From the NCBI RefSeq assembly GCF_028330965.1, contig NZ_JAQMUB010000071.1:1-64000 (forward strand): a DNA stretch of 64,000 bases, given 5' to 3'. Shown here one piece after another: positions 35,512 to 45,002 of the stretch. Below the pieces are notes generated by a model. It worked only from the letters and a program-made list of their open reading frames with translations, did not search any database and was not told the origin of the DNA. The position numbers and the translations under genes are program-made. Numbering within the stretch: position 1 is the first letter of the stretch; each line of letters opens with the position of its first letter. Origin of the DNA: Oscillatoria sp. CS-180 (GTDB lineage: Bacteria; Cyanobacteriota; Cyanobacteriia; Phormidesmidales; Phormidesmidaceae).

Positions 35512-35979
35512 CTAAAACCGATGCAAGACTCGAAATCGCTCACAGACCAGCGGCATATCAGGAGACGGGACCTTTCTGATTCTAGGCAAAGCTCGCGAGA
35601 AATATTTCCAGTGCTCTCGTCGCCAAGAGTCCAAGGTGCGATCGCCTTCTCCCTCATCATAGGCAAACCGAGCGTCAACTTCGTTGAACGTCAGGATAGT
35701 CACTTCAGTGGTCTCGATGATGCAAATTGGATGGTCTGCACCATCGAGGACAACGGTTTTTAGGCCCACGGTCGGGAGCGGACTTTTCTCAGCTTCCCAT
35801 TCCCATAGCGCTGAACAGGTGGCTGTTTTGGTATTGCTCAAAACGAGCTGCCCCAACTCATCAGCCAGTTCGGGTGTATCGCCAAACTGATCAACGAGAT
35901 AGCGCTGATCGCGTCTTCCTCTATTCGGCATTGTTTGAAGGTAATTCTGCCAATAGTGTTCAGCCTGTAGGCAATTCAT
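35512..35979 (-). CDS. ASCH domain protein
   Basis: 155 residues. LGQLVLSNTKTATCSALWEW (substrate-pocket lysine/threonine region), VGLKTVVLDGADHPICIIET and RFAYDEGEGDRTLDSWRREH are the signature of ASCH/PUA-like domains, which bind RNA or hydrolyse modified nucleosides such as N4-acetylcytidine. Its position next to toxin-antitoxin genes is common but does not define function. It is 12 bases downstream of the cupin gene on the same strand, so the two are likely co-transcribed. Confidence 0.88.
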   Translation of the reverse strand: MNCLQAEHYWQNYLQTMPNRGRRDQRYLVDQFGDTPELADELGQLVLSNTKTATCSALWEWEAEKSPLPTVGLKTVVLDGADHPICIIETTEVTILTFNEVDARFAYDEGEGDRTLDSWRREHWKYFSRALPRIRKVPSPDMPLVCERFRVLHRF

Positions 35980-35991
35980 TTGAAAGTCTCC

Positions 35992-36360
35992 TTAAGTGGA
36001 TGCGGCATTGGGATAGGAGCATTCCAGAACAATACAGTCTGTTTTTGCTTGAAAAGGTCCGTGGACTTCGCCTGGTGGACGACTGGCATAGTCACCGGGC
36101 TCTAGCCAGCGATCGAACGCTTGATCATAAAGCTGACCAGACACAATAAAAATCTCTTCGGGATAATGGTGGACCTGAGGACCGATAGCTGTAGTGTCGG
36201 CACCTGCTTTGAAGCGTGTTAATCGGGTATAGTCGCCAGTCTTCTCGTCCACAGCAAGGGTTATTTGCTCAATCATGCCGTTCGTGTCTGCGATCGCGCT
36301 CCACTGATCAGCATTTTCGACTCGGAGAGGATTCCAATACGGTGTAGTTGTTTTAACCAT
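35992..36360 (-). CDS. cupin-domain protein
   Basis: 122 residues. The cupin motif 1 is visible as GPQVHHYPEEIFIVSGQLYD (metal-binding H, H, E), and motif 2 as PGEVHGPF. It looks like ChrR-type anti-sigma cupins or small metal-dependent dioxygenase-like proteins. The reaction is unknown. Start ATG at 36360; a repeat A copy begins 21 bases upstream, so the promoter is in or beyond the repeat. Confidence 0.85.
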   Translation of the reverse strand: MVKTTTPYWNPLRVENADQWSAIADTNGMIEQITLAVDEKTGDYTRLTRFKAGADTTAIGPQVHHYPEEIFIVSGQLYDQAFDRWLEPGDYASRPPGEVHGPFQAKTDCIVLECSYPNAAST

Positions 36361-36381
36361 GATTTAGTCAAAGGGGGAAGT

Positions 36382-36486
36382 TATAGCTTTAGCCATCTAG
36401 GCTTGTGCATTCCCAATAGCATCCGGGTGCTTAGCATAGGCCAGATGGCTCGCCGTCTTGTCCTAACGGAACTGGCGACGGCTATA
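36382..36486 (-). repeat. dispersed repeat A, copy 5 (complete, 105 bp)
   Basis: Reverse copy from TATAGCTTTAGCCATCTAGG to GGCGACGGCTATA. The TATAGC/GCTATA ends and the TIR-like pair TAGCCA / TGGCGA make this the clearest complete copy. It supplies the last codons and stop of the neighbouring minus-strand gene. Confidence 0.88.
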
Positions 36487-36849
36487 TTCGCAATTCTCAG
36501 CGATAGCAACAGAACACCTGCTACGGAACAGTTGCAGAAGACGCAACGGCCACTGCCAGGGCACTGAAACAGAGGATGACAATCCCAGTTGTTTCGTGGG
36601 TTTCATCCAAAACGTGAGGGCGTACCAGGTCGCGATGTTAAATTCGCCTGTCTCTGCTAATCCGACCGCTCTCTGAAGTCGGCGTAGGGCCAAGTCAGTA
36701 TCTTCACCAAAGAAGCCATTAGCTACGCCGTTGAACAAAGACAACTCTTGCAGCGCTAATTGAAGTGACCAAACAGCATGGCCGTAACTGCCGACGCATA
36801 AGTCTTGTGGTTCTAAACGCCGAACTATTTTTTGAAGTCGCTCGCCCAT
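36463..36849 (-). CDS. peptidoglycan-binding-like domain protein, end formed by repeat A
   Basis: 128 residues. VGSYGHAVWSLQLALQELSL, GFFGEDTDLALRRLQRAVGL and TGEFNIATWYAL fit a PG_binding_1 three-helix domain, which binds cell-wall glycans. There is no signal peptide. The last eight or so codons and the stop lie inside repeat A (36382-36486), so the original C-terminus was probably replaced by insertion. The part after residue 85, proline and leucine rich, is of uncertain origin. Confidence 0.72.
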   Translation of the reverse strand: MGERLQKIVRRLEPQDLCVGSYGHAVWSLQLALQELSLFNGVANGFFGEDTDLALRRLQRAVGLAETGEFNIATWYALTFWMKPTKQLGLSSSVSVPWQWPLRLLQLFRSRCSVAIAENCEYSRRQFR

Positions 36850-37057
36850 GGTAACCCTCCCAACAAAACGAGATGATGGTGGCAGTTGAGTGTCCTATTA
36901 GTTCTGTTGTAAGGGGCGATCGGGATGAAATAGAGAAGGATAAAGGCCACATTCGCTGCTGTTCACGGCTAGAAATAAGGGCGTTTTCATCACCAGGATT
37001 TGCACAAAAAGCTATTCGTCCTGGAGCCTTACATGTCGTAGTTGTATCCAGCTGGGT

Positions 37058-37465
37058 TTAGGTTCCTGGCGAAACCTCGGAGGCTGACAGGTCATTGGCA
37101 AGCTCGATCAGATTGCCGTCAGGATCACGAATATAGATAGACAGTAGCCGTCCTTGAGCACCGGTTCTTTCTACAGGCCCCTCCAAAACAGGCACAGCCT
37201 GTTCCGTCAGATGATTCATCAAGACATCGACAGGCGTATCCACCATTAAGCAAAAGTCGGCAGAGCCGGAGGTTGGTCGTTGAGCGTGGGGTGAAAAAGG
37301 GCTTTCCAGCTCATGGAGGTTGATTTTCTGGTTGCCCAGCTGCAAGGCTTTGCGACCTGCCCCAAAAGTCACCACGGGAATATGGAGAACTTGTTCGTAA
37401 AATCGACAGGTCCGGTCCAAATTGTGAACGGTTAAAACAAAGTGGTCGATGGAATAAGACGTCAT
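37058..37465 (-). CDS. VOC-superfamily (glyoxalase-like) protein
   Basis: 135 residues. IDHFVLTVHNLDRTCRFYEQ begins the first beta-alpha-beta-beta-beta unit (metal-ligand histidine in DHFVL); ADFCLMVDTPVDVLMNHL begins the second, and YIRDPDGNLIELAN ends it with the second conserved glutamate. Members include glyoxalases, dioxygenases and fosfomycin-resistance-like proteins; nothing in the sequence fixes the substrate. Start ATG at 37465. Confidence 0.9.
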   Translation of the reverse strand: MTSYSIDHFVLTVHNLDRTCRFYEQVLHIPVVTFGAGRKALQLGNQKINLHELESPFSPHAQRPTSGSADFCLMVDTPVDVLMNHLTEQAVPVLEGPVERTGAQGRLLSIYIRDPDGNLIELANDLSASEVSPGT

Positions 37466-37656
37466 CTTTTCACGAATTAGGCGATCGCATTTTCAAGAAT
37501 CATTAGATAATTTCGTAAAGAGTGTTCCAAGTAACTATCCGTCTTAAAAGAGCGTAGGCTATCTTCGCTAATAGCAGGAGATAGGCTGATCTCTGCATTG
37601 CTTTCGGGTTGTTTTCTGATGAGATACACTGAATCGCTGCATCGCGGAGTGTACTG

Positions 37657-38013
37657 GTGAAATATTTTTTCCTTTCAGAAGGATGGCAGACGGGCAGAAT
37701 ATGGGAGTTTGGCGGGCTTTGGAATGAATTTGCGTGGCAGCGTAAGCCTCATCTCAAAAAGATGCCCCTATGCATGGTCGAAAATGGTGAGAAGCTTTGG
37801 CTTTATCAAGTTGAAGAAGCCGTTTTGATGGTTGAAGTCCGTCCAACAACACCTTCCACACAAACGATTGGACAGGTTGTTCTCAAGCGACTAATGGCCG
37901 CTGATCAGGTTTTAGAGCATCTTTGCTCAGCGGACACTGTCATCAATACGCCAGACAATAACGGCTTTGCGGCAACTGCTGCGGTTGACTTGGCTAATCA
38001 AGAATCGGACTAA
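37657..38013 (+). CDS. conserved hypothetical protein
   Basis: 118 residues from GTG 37657 (MKYFFLSEGWQTGRIWEFGG). The sequence WNEFAWQRKPHLKKMPLCMV and LWLYQVEEAVLMVEV looks like a compact beta-rich domain; I recall similar proteins in cyanobacteria but no function. No signal peptide or membrane helix. Its 3' end overlaps that of the convergent metF gene by 20 bases. Confidence 0.72.
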   Translation: MKYFFLSEGWQTGRIWEFGGLWNEFAWQRKPHLKKMPLCMVENGEKLWLYQVEEAVLMVEVRPTTPSTQTIGQVVLKRLMAADQVLEHLCSADTVINTPDNNGFAATAAVDLANQESD

Positions 38014-38920
38014 TGTCGGCTAAGTCCAAAATTTGAGGGATCAAGTCTTCCCGACGAATCGCCATCATATGGACTCCATGGCAAAGCTCCCGAGCTGCTT
38101 TGATTTGTTCCGCAGCAATACAGATGCCTTCTTGAAGCGGATCGGCAGCTTTAGCTAAACGCTCGATGATCGAGTCGGGAATCTGCACTCCGGGAACGTT
38201 CCGATTAATAAACTGAGCATTTTTCGCCGATTTCAGAAGAAATATGCCGGCCAAGATTGGGCGATCGCATCCTACTGCTACCTGATCCATGAATTTCTCC
38301 AGACGCTCAAAGTCTGCAATTAATTGGCTTTGAAAGAATTGGGCACCTGCCTCAACCTTCTTTTCAAATCGACGCTGCAACCCTGACCAACTGCGACATT
38401 GAGGATCGATCGCGGCTCCTGCAAATAGATTCGTTGGTTGATCAGGTAATGGGCGCTCCTGAGCGTCCAAACCACAGTTGAGCTGCCGAATCAGTTTCAA
38501 TAACCGGACGGACTCTAGATCAAACACGGAACGAGCATCCGTATTGTCGCCCGCTTTAACCGGATCACCGGTTAGCGCTAGGATGTTGCGAATACCTAAT
38601 GCATGGGCACCCAACAAGTCAGCCTGCAAGGCAATGCGGTTGCGATCGCGACAGGCCATCTGGCAAATGGGTTCAATACCCCGCTGCTTGAGAAGTGCCG
38701 CTGCGGCTAAAGAAGACATCCGCATAACGGCGCGGCTGCCATCCGTAATATTGACTGCGTGCACGCGCCCTTTCAGCTTCTGCGCCATGCTGATCATATG
38801 GTCAGGATTTCCTCCCTTGGGGGGCATGACCTCTGCAGTCACCAGAAATTTGCCAGCCTGAGCAGCCTTTTGAAATTGAGATTCAAAAGACGGCCTCTGG
38901 AGGGAATCAGTCGGGACCAT
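37994..38920 (-). CDS. metF: methylenetetrahydrofolate reductase
   Basis: Reduces 5,10-methylene- to 5-methyl-tetrahydrofolate with FAD, feeding methionine synthesis. 308 residues. TAEVMPPKGGNPDHMISMAQ gives the conserved catalytic glutamate region; VNITDGSRAVMRMSSLAAA and LALTGDPVKAGD are the folate/FAD-binding motifs; FFQSQLIADFERLEKF and PILAGIFLLKSAKNAQFI match the barrel C-terminus. In this short cyanobacterial form the reductant is not certain (NADH or ferredoxin). Start ATG at 38920. Confidence 0.92.
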   Translation of the reverse strand: MVPTDSLQRPSFESQFQKAAQAGKFLVTAEVMPPKGGNPDHMISMAQKLKGRVHAVNITDGSRAVMRMSSLAAAALLKQRGIEPICQMACRDRNRIALQADLLGAHALGIRNILALTGDPVKAGDNTDARSVFDLESVRLLKLIRQLNCGLDAQERPLPDQPTNLFAGAAIDPQCRSWSGLQRRFEKKVEAGAQFFQSQLIADFERLEKFMDQVAVGCDRPILAGIFLLKSAKNAQFINRNVPGVQIPDSIIERLAKAADPLQEGICIAAEQIKAARELCHGVHMMAIRREDLIPQILDLADISPILD

Positions 38921-39159
38921 TGAAGAAAAGTAAACAATCCATAAAACGTCAGCTTTGTCAGTATATCCCGCTGGCTTATTCTACGAGGAGTCGATCAATG
39001 GCACAAACTGCTGCATCGTTACGAAAGATCGAAACGGGCGATCGCAGCCGCCAAGTCGCCGTAGAATATTGCCGACTGTAAGCGATTTAGCGGCTTGCGG
39101 TGATTGTTTTCCCTACAGTTGCGCTGTAGAGTTCGTTCTTTAGTCTTAAAGGATTGCCC

Positions 39160-40869
39160 ATGAGCTACCGCATGGATCGACGCGCCTACGCTGAAACCTA
39201 TGGCCCTACGGTGGGCGATCGCGTTCGGCTAGCCGACACTGCTCTCATCATCGAGGTTGAGCGGGATTTCACAACCTATGGTGATGAGGTGAAATTTGGA
39301 GGCGGTAAGGTGATTCGAGACGGCATGGGCCAGTCTCCCATTTCGCGGGAAGACGGTGCAGTCGATACGGTCATCACCAATGCGCTAATTCTGGACTGGT
39401 GGGGCATCGTTAAGGCCGATATCGGTCTGAAAGATGGCAGGATTGCCAAGATCGGGAAAGCGGGGAATCCCTACATTCAGGATAATGTCGATATCATCAT
39501 CGGTCCCGGCACGGAGGCGATCGCAGGCGAGGGCATGATTCTCACTGCGGGGGGCATTGATGCTCATATTCACTTCATCTGTCCTCAGCAAATCGAGACC
39601 GCGATCGCCTCAGGGGTCACGACCATGATTGGCGGCGGTACCGGACCCGCAACGGGCACCAACGCGACGACCTGTACGCCCGGAGCTTGGCACATGGCTC
39701 GAACGCTCCAGGCCGCTGATGCGTTCCCGCTCAATTTCGGTTTTTTAGGCAAGGGTAACAGTGCCTTGCAGCCTGGACTGATTGAACAGGTGCAGGCCGG
39801 GGCATTGGGACTGAAGCTGCATGAGGATTGGGGAACAACGCCAGCCACGATCGACACCTGTCTGAGTGTGGCTGATGACTACGACGTCCAGGTCGCCATT
39901 CACACCGATACGCTGAACGAATCAGGCTTTGTGGAAGATACGATCGCGGCCTTCAAGGGGCGTGCCATTCATACCTATCACACAGAAGGTGCAGGCGGCG
40001 GACACGCTCCCGACATCATCAAGGTGTGTGGCGAAACGAATGTGTTGCCCTCTTCCACGAACCCCACACGGCCTTACACCACCAACACCCTCGAAGAACA
40101 TTTGGACATGCTGATGGTGTGTCATCACCTGAGTCGCAGCATTCCCGAAGATGTGGCCTTTGCGGAGTCCCGTATTCGTCGCGAAACCATTGCTGCGGAA
40201 GACATTCTGCATGATTTGGGGGCCTTCAGCATGATTGCCTCAGACTCTCAGGCCATGGGCAGGGTAGGCGAGGTGATTATCCGTACCTGGCAGACGGCTC
40301 ACAAAATGAAAGTACAGCGGGGTGCCTTACCTGAAGATTCAGACCGCAATGACAACTATCGAGCCAAGCGCTATGTCGCTAAATACACCATCAATCCTGC
40401 GCTAACCCACGGCATCTCAGGCCATGTAGGCTCTGTAGAAGAAGGCAAACTCGCGGATCTCTGCCTCTGGAAGCCTGCCTTTTTTGGGGTCAAACCCGAG
40501 ATTGTGATCAAGGGAGGCACGATCGCTTGGGCACAGATGGGTGATCCAAATGCGAGCATTCCGACCCCCCAGCCGATTCATATGCGGCCCATGTTCGGCA
40601 GCTATGGAGGCGCGATCGGGGCGACCAACTTTGCGTTTGTTTCCCGAGCCGCTGTCGAGGCAGGTGTGGCTGAGCAGATAGGCTTGCAGAAGACTGCGAT
40701 CGCCGTCAGCGGCACCCGCAGCATTCGCAAAGCCGACATGAAGCTGAACGCCTATCAGCCCCATATGGAGGTCAATCCTGAAACTTACGAGGTCCGAGCC
40801 GACGGCGAACTCCTGACCTGTGAGCCAGCTGATGTGTTACCAATGGCTCAGCGCTACTTTTTGTTCTAG
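39160..40869 (+). CDS. ureC: urease subunit alpha
   Basis: Catalytic subunit of nickel urease, hydrolysing urea to ammonia and carbamate. 569 residues from ATG 39160 ([20 protein letters not shown]). The nickel ligands are in [14 protein letters not shown]; the carbamylated lysine in GLKLHEDWG; the further histidines in [11 protein letters not shown] and [16 protein letters not shown]; the flap cysteine in MVCHHLS. All are intact. ureA, ureB and the accessory genes are not adjacent, as is usual where cyanobacterial urease genes are scattered. Confidence 0.96.
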   Translation: MSYRMDRRAYAETYGPTVGDRVRLADTALIIEVERDFTTYGDEVKFGGGKVIRDGMGQSPISREDGAVDTVITNALILDWWGIVKADIGLKDGRIAKIGKAGNPYIQDNVDIIIGPGTEAIAGEGMILTAGGIDAHIHFICPQQIETAIASGVTTMIGGGTGPATGTNATTCTPGAWHMARTLQAADAFPLNFGFLGKGNSALQPGLIEQVQAGALGLKLHEDWGTTPATIDTCLSVADDYDVQVAIHTDTLNESGFVEDTIAAFKGRAIHTYHTEGAGGGHAPDIIKVCGETNVLPSSTNPTRPYTTNTLEEHLDMLMVCHHLSRSIPEDVAFAESRIRRETIAAEDILHDLGAFSMIASDSQAMGRVGEVIIRTWQTAHKMKVQRGALPEDSDRNDNYRAKRYVAKYTINPALTHGISGHVGSVEEGKLADLCLWKPAFFGVKPEIVIKGGTIAWAQMGDPNASIPTPQPIHMRPMFGSYGGAIGATNFAFVSRAAVEAGVAEQIGLQKTAIAVSGTRSIRKADMKLNAYQPHMEVNPETYEVRADGELLTCEPADVLPMAQRYFLF

Positions 40870-40899
40870 CGTTTTCACCCTGCTGGGAGACTGTTGCCC

Positions 40900-41535
40900 A
40901 TGCCTAAACTCCCAATCATTCAGCCGAATCAGTCCTATACATTTGCAGACTATTTTCGGCTTAACTATGCTCCCAGCGATATTCTGAGCCACTTCCAAGT
41001 GACTTTGAAGAAGCAGTTTTTGCAATTTCCTGAACATTCTCAGCCGTTAGATCGAACGGCAGACCTGCAAAGTCGTATCGAGGAAAGCCTGCCACGCCTG
41101 AGTCTCACCAGTGAAATGGCTCGGCGGGAGTTTTTAATTGCTCCCGTTCTGATGGAGGTGCTGCACTATACGAAGGCAACCTTGAATGTGGAATATCCCG
41201 TTGCCGTGAGCAACTTACTGAAAGGGTCGCTCGATTATTTCTTGCAAGCTGAAAACACTCTGCTGGTCATTGAAGCGAAAAACGAGGATCTGGAACGGGG
41301 GTTTGTGCAGCTAGCGGTGGAATTCATTGCGCTCGATTCATGGGTAGAGACGGAGCAGCCTACCTTCATCGGTGCCGTTTCGACGGGAACGATTTGGCAG
41401 TTTAGTCGGTACGAACGGTCTGCAAGACAGGTTACTCAGGACTTGACACTGTATCGGGTACCCACTGATCTGAGCATACTTTTGCAAATCTTGGTAGGCA
41501 CTTTGCAAGGATATACGTCACAGTTGACGGATTGA
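40900..41535 (+). CDS. PD-(D/E)XK nuclease-like hypothetical protein
   Basis: 211 residues from ATG 40900. The segment LKGSLDYFLQAENTLLVIEA then KNEDLERG has the order D...ExK (D of GSLDYF, E and K of VIEAKNED) of the PD-(D/E)XK fold, as in HsdR N-terminal-like domains; it is followed by an amphipathic helix FVQLAVEFIALDSW and strands TFIGAVSTGTIWQFSRYE. Such stand-alone proteins are frequent in cyanobacteria and their nuclease activity is generally untested. It ends 16 bases before the signal peptidase gene. Confidence 0.75.
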   Translation: MPKLPIIQPNQSYTFADYFRLNYAPSDILSHFQVTLKKQFLQFPEHSQPLDRTADLQSRIEESLPRLSLTSEMARREFLIAPVLMEVLHYTKATLNVEYPVAVSNLLKGSLDYFLQAENTLLVIEAKNEDLERGFVQLAVEFIALDSWVETEQPTFIGAVSTGTIWQFSRYERSARQVTQDLTLYRVPTDLSILLQILVGTLQGYTSQLTD

Positions 41536-41551
41536 GTCAGAGTTTTTTGAG

Positions 41552-42133
41552 ATGGTATTCGTTAATAGATATCGAATCAACAGACGTCAAAATGCTGCTC
41601 TATCTCATGCTGGCAGGCAATTAAGCATTGTTCTGGCAGCTGTGTCAATCGCTCTTAGCTACGGCTGTGTTCCGGGCGGAAATCCTAAAGCATTCTATGT
41701 GGTGTCGAGTTCCATGGAGCCGACTCTAGAGGCTGACGATCGCATACTCGCCTCTCAGGACTTCTACAACACTCGGAAGCCTGAACGAGGCGATATTGTT
41801 GTTTTCGAGCCTCCTCCTAGTCTCACTATTGGCTCAAGCAGTTGGGATTGGATTATCTTTCGTGTGGTTGGATTACCAGGTGAAACCTTAGCCGTCAAAG
41901 ATGGAACGGTTTTGATTGACGAGGTTCCTTTATCAGAACCCTATATTAAAGAATCGCCAGAGTATACGTTCGAAGCGGTTACCATTCCAGATGGAGCTTA
42001 TATGGTCCTGGGCGATAACCGCAACAATGCTTACGACAGTCATCTGTGGGGATTTCTGCCTGAAGAAAACATTGTCGGCAAAGTTCAAACAATCTACTGG
42101 CCGCCCAGTCGCTACGGCTCTATTTATGACTAG
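41552..42133 (+). CDS. lepB: signal peptidase I homologue lacking the expected lysine
   Basis: 193 residues. One membrane helix (about 24-39, SIVLAAVSIALSYGCV) precedes the S26 peptidase domain. Ser54 in VVSSSMEPTLEADDRIL is the nucleophile; ERGDIVVFEPP, VVGLPGETL and the box VLGDNRNNAYDSHLWG are conserved. The catalytic lysine normally comes directly before the Arg of RVVGLPG; here residue 103 is Phe (IIFRVVGLPG). Either another base is used or the protein does not cleave. It could be a divergent paralogue; the main signal peptidase would be elsewhere. Confidence 0.85.
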   Translation: MVFVNRYRINRRQNAALSHAGRQLSIVLAAVSIALSYGCVPGGNPKAFYVVSSSMEPTLEADDRILASQDFYNTRKPERGDIVVFEPPPSLTIGSSSWDWIIFRVVGLPGETLAVKDGTVLIDEVPLSEPYIKESPEYTFEAVTIPDGAYMVLGDNRNNAYDSHLWGFLPEENIVGKVQTIYWPPSRYGSIYD

Positions 42134-42222
42134 TTTTTGTTCAGCACCACCGACAGATGCACGGAAAAATCCGAATCGTTACGGTTTTAATAGTCGAAAT
42201 GTCTTGCTAAGGGAGAGATCTG

Positions 42223-43221
42223 ATGGGATTGCTAGTGGATGGAGAATGGCGCGATCGCTGGTATGACACAGACAGTACGGGAGGACGCTTCAAGCGCGAA
42301 GAATCTAGCTTTCGCAGCTGGCTGACGGCAGATGGTAGTCCTGGTCCCGATGGTCAGAAAGGCTTTAAAGCAGAACCAGGGCGCTATCATCTCTACGTTT
42401 CCTATGCCTGTCCTTGGGCGCACCGCACGCTGATTTTTCGAGCACTCAAGGGACTGGAGAGCATGATCGACATCTCCGTTGTGCACTGGTTCATGGGAGA
42501 GAACGGTTGGACGTTTAAAGAGGGTGAGGGCGTCATTCCAGATCCTTTAATGCAAGCCGACTACCTACGCGAGATTTACACCCAAGCAAAATCGGACTAC
42601 ACCGGACGGGTTACGGTTCCTGTGCTGTGGGATAAGCAGACCAACATCATTGTCAGCAACGAGTCGGCTGAAATTATCCGCATGTTCAACACCGCGTTTG
42701 ATGAGTTAGGCGCAATTCCAGGAGACTACTATCCTGAAGACCTGCGCGACGAGATTCATGACATCAACGATCGCATTTATCGCACTGTCAACAATGGCGT
42801 TTATAAGGCTGGATTCGCTACGGCTCAGGACGCTTATGAAGAGGCCGTTGAGCCTCTGTTTGAAACCCTAGACTGGCTGGAATATCGGTTCGACACGTAT
42901 CGTTATTTGTGTGGCGATCGCTTGACGGAAGCTGACTGGCGTTTATTCACGACACTTGTTCGGTTTGATGCCGTCTACTACAGCCATTTCAAATGCAACC
43001 GCAAGCGTATTGTGGACTATCCCAATCTTTGGAGCTACGTACGCGAACTGTATCAAATGCCTAAGATTGCCGATACAGTTCATTTTGACCACATCAAAGG
43101 CCACTACTATCAGAGCCATAGCACTATCAATCCAACCGGGATTGTGCCAGTGGGTCCCGACCTTGACTTTCAGGAACCCTCAAGTCGAGCAGTTGCTATG
43201 CAGGCGGCACCCGTAATGTGA
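42223..43221 (+). CDS. glutathionyl-hydroquinone reductase-like GST
   Basis: 332 residues. RYHLYVSYACPWAHRTLIFR places the active-site Cys63 in a CPWAH motif, characteristic of the omega-like YqjG/ECM4 family, which reduces S-glutathionyl-hydroquinones. The thioredoxin-like half continues with TVPVLWDKQTNIIVSNESAE (cis-proline and glutathione-binding ES), and the helical half with RYLCGDRLTEADWRLFTTLV, a strong family signature. Start ATG 42223. In a cyanobacterium it probably protects quinones; that is inference. Confidence 0.92.
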   Translation: MGLLVDGEWRDRWYDTDSTGGRFKREESSFRSWLTADGSPGPDGQKGFKAEPGRYHLYVSYACPWAHRTLIFRALKGLESMIDISVVHWFMGENGWTFKEGEGVIPDPLMQADYLREIYTQAKSDYTGRVTVPVLWDKQTNIIVSNESAEIIRMFNTAFDELGAIPGDYYPEDLRDEIHDINDRIYRTVNNGVYKAGFATAQDAYEEAVEPLFETLDWLEYRFDTYRYLCGDRLTEADWRLFTTLVRFDAVYYSHFKCNRKRIVDYPNLWSYVRELYQMPKIADTVHFDHIKGHYYQSHSTINPTGIVPVGPDLDFQEPSSRAVAMQAAPVM

Positions 43222-43428
43222 TGAAATAGTTGGGTATTGAAGCCAGTGTTGTGGAGTAATAGACCCCGCAAATCACTGGCTTACTCCTCCTGTTTCTGCG
43301 CTGATACACTCCTTCATTTCTTTTTGGGAAAATTCTGGACACTTTTGTAATACGAGTGTAGTATTGACACTAGAACGCAACCGTGCCCAAGCATTCTTTG
43401 TCGAATGCTCTACATGGAGACAGGTGCC

Positions 43429-43695
43429 ATGCTTAATCAACTCGATCAATTCTTCCGCATCCAAACTCGCAACGTTGGCGATATCGCTACCGGATGCTCG
43501 ATTGATGGGCTGGTTGGCATGATTGGCGTGTCGATGCGGCGATTTACCGGCTTGCTTGATCCAGCCTATGGGCTGACGGCTTCTAGTTATCGCCTTCTGA
43601 CAGCGGGTAAACGAATGGCTGCTGGGCTGCCATATCCGCATCGACTACGTTATTGGCATTTGCCAGTTATCCATTGGCAATTACAGCAGGGCTAA
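43429..43695 (+). CDS. hypothetical protein (uncertain)
   Basis: About 88 residues from ATG 43429 (MLNQLDQFFRIQTRNVGDIA). It contains a glycine-containing helical segment (CSIDGLVGMIGVSMRRF) and a basic, aromatic tail. I recognise no family; the opposite strand is also open here, so this may not be a gene. Confidence 0.35.
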   Translation: MLNQLDQFFRIQTRNVGDIATGCSIDGLVGMIGVSMRRFTGLLDPAYGLTASSYRLLTAGKRMAAGLPYPHRLRYWHLPVIHWQLQQG

Positions 43696-43973
43696 ACGTC
43701 ACCCTTTAACCCAGCGGTTTTTCGTTCATCGAAGCAGCGAACAGAGCGCTTTTCGAGAACAGCCGCAGCCAATACTGAGTCGAGCAATCGTCTTTACCCG
43801 ACCGTGTTTTGTCAAACCGGGAGTTGGGCGATCGCCGCCGTTAGCGATGAAAACATCCCAATCCGGGGTTCTCCGTTATGAACCGCTTTGGAGTGTTGTT
43901 TTCAGACTGCTAAAGGGTTGCCATTTTGCACCAACCTTGGATCCGCTTTGTGTTTTTAACTTTTGGTGTCTCC

Positions 43974-44363
43974 ATGTTGAAAGTGACCTATGCCGACACA
44001 GGAATCTGCCTGGAATATTGTGTCGAACCGTTAGACCTCTTACTGAGCGATCGCGTCCGTATGTATGTTCATGCTCGACGGGCTGTTTCTATCCAGCCGA
44101 CGAAAGCGAGCATCCCATTTCCTGCTGCGCTCATCAACCAGAAGGGTTGGGAGCAATTTCAATCACTAGACTGGGCTTGGTGCGATCAAGACTGGTTAGA
44201 AATTACGCTTTCAGGCGTTTGGTTGACTGAAGAGCCCAATCAAGAGATAGGTATCTTTTTGACTGAACTGGACCTTTGCCTAGAGCAGCGTTTGCTGAGA
44301 CTATGGCAGCGGTCACAACGGTTGCAGTTGGTGAGCGCGATCGACCAAGGCGTTACTCGATAG
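43974..44363 (+). CDS. conserved cyanobacterial hypothetical protein
   Basis: 129 residues from ATG 43974 (MLKVTYADTGICLEYCVEPL); a longer frame from 43926 exists but MLKVTY is the beginning I recall for this family. RVRMYVHARRAVSIQPTKAS and IPFPAALINQKGWEQF are typical blocks. It appears all-beta with an acidic middle. No signal peptide or catalytic motif. Function unknown. It precedes rpmB by 250 bases. Confidence 0.7.
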   Translation: MLKVTYADTGICLEYCVEPLDLLLSDRVRMYVHARRAVSIQPTKASIPFPAALINQKGWEQFQSLDWAWCDQDWLEITLSGVWLTEEPNQEIGIFLTELDLCLEQRLLRLWQRSQRLQLVSAIDQGVTR

Positions 44364-44614
44364 CAATCACACCCTCTTGATCGCTATTGAGTAACAACGG
44401 AAAGGAATTCCTAAAAACAGCTTTATGTCGCTCGAACTCATAAACTGTTGTGCCCGCTATCTGGACAATTGAAAGCACTCAAACTCAACCTGGGCCAAGG
44501 ATGGATCTATCTCTATTCCTTTGTCAATGAGGATATCTTTGACGCATTGACATGCCCCTGGTGATATAGCTTATGATGGTTATTCGTGGATAATTCAAGT
44601 ACTTGGAGAAGCCG

Positions 44615-44851
44615 ATGGCTCGTCATTGTGATCTCACGGGAAAAAAGGCCAACAACGCCTTTTCAATCTCCCACTCTCACCGTCGTACTAAGCGGTTGCA
44701 AGAGGCTAATCTGCAATCGAAGCGTGTGTGGTGGCCTCAAGGCAAGCGTTACGTGAAGCTACGCTTGTCTACTAAAGCAATTAAGACCCTCGAAAAGAAA
44801 GGAATTGACGCCATGGCTCGCGAAGCGGGGATTAATCTAGCGAAGTATTAG
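44615..44851 (+). CDS. rpmB: 50S ribosomal protein L28
   Basis: 78 residues from ATG 44615, with GGAG about nine bases upstream as ribosome binding site; the in-frame start four codons earlier lies in that site. [20 protein letters not shown] then SHRRTKR is the typical L28 start, and [20 protein letters not shown] the conserved core. It binds the large subunit near the exit-site tRNA. Monocistronic, followed by a strong terminator. Confidence 0.96.
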   Translation: MARHCDLTGKKANNAFSISHSHRRTKRLQEANLQSKRVWWPQGKRYVKLRLSTKAIKTLEKKGIDAMAREAGINLAKY

Positions 44852-44952
44852 CATTAAAGCTATATGACGTCTTTGGGCTGTCTGAATCGAAAAGTGCTTG
44901 TTTGACTAACCTCAGATTCTCTCTTTAGGCACAGCTAATCTAGTGATCTTTG

Positions 44953-44984
44953 AAAGCCTTGTTTCCAACTGGAAACAAGGCTTT
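44953..44984 (+). terminator. terminator after rpmB
   Basis: AAAGCCTTGTTTCC (44953-44966) and GGAAACAAGGCTTT (44971-44984) form a perfect 14-bp stem with loop AACT, about 100 bases after the rpmB stop. The 3' arm ends in TTT and a short T-rich stretch follows. Confidence 0.85.
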
Positions 44985-45002
44985 GTTCGTGGGTATGGCT
45001 GG

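Noticed and set aside
43273-43641. 122-residue minus-strand frame
   Set aside because: It overlaps the plus-strand frame 43429-43695; neither is strong, and this one has low-complexity composition and no family features.
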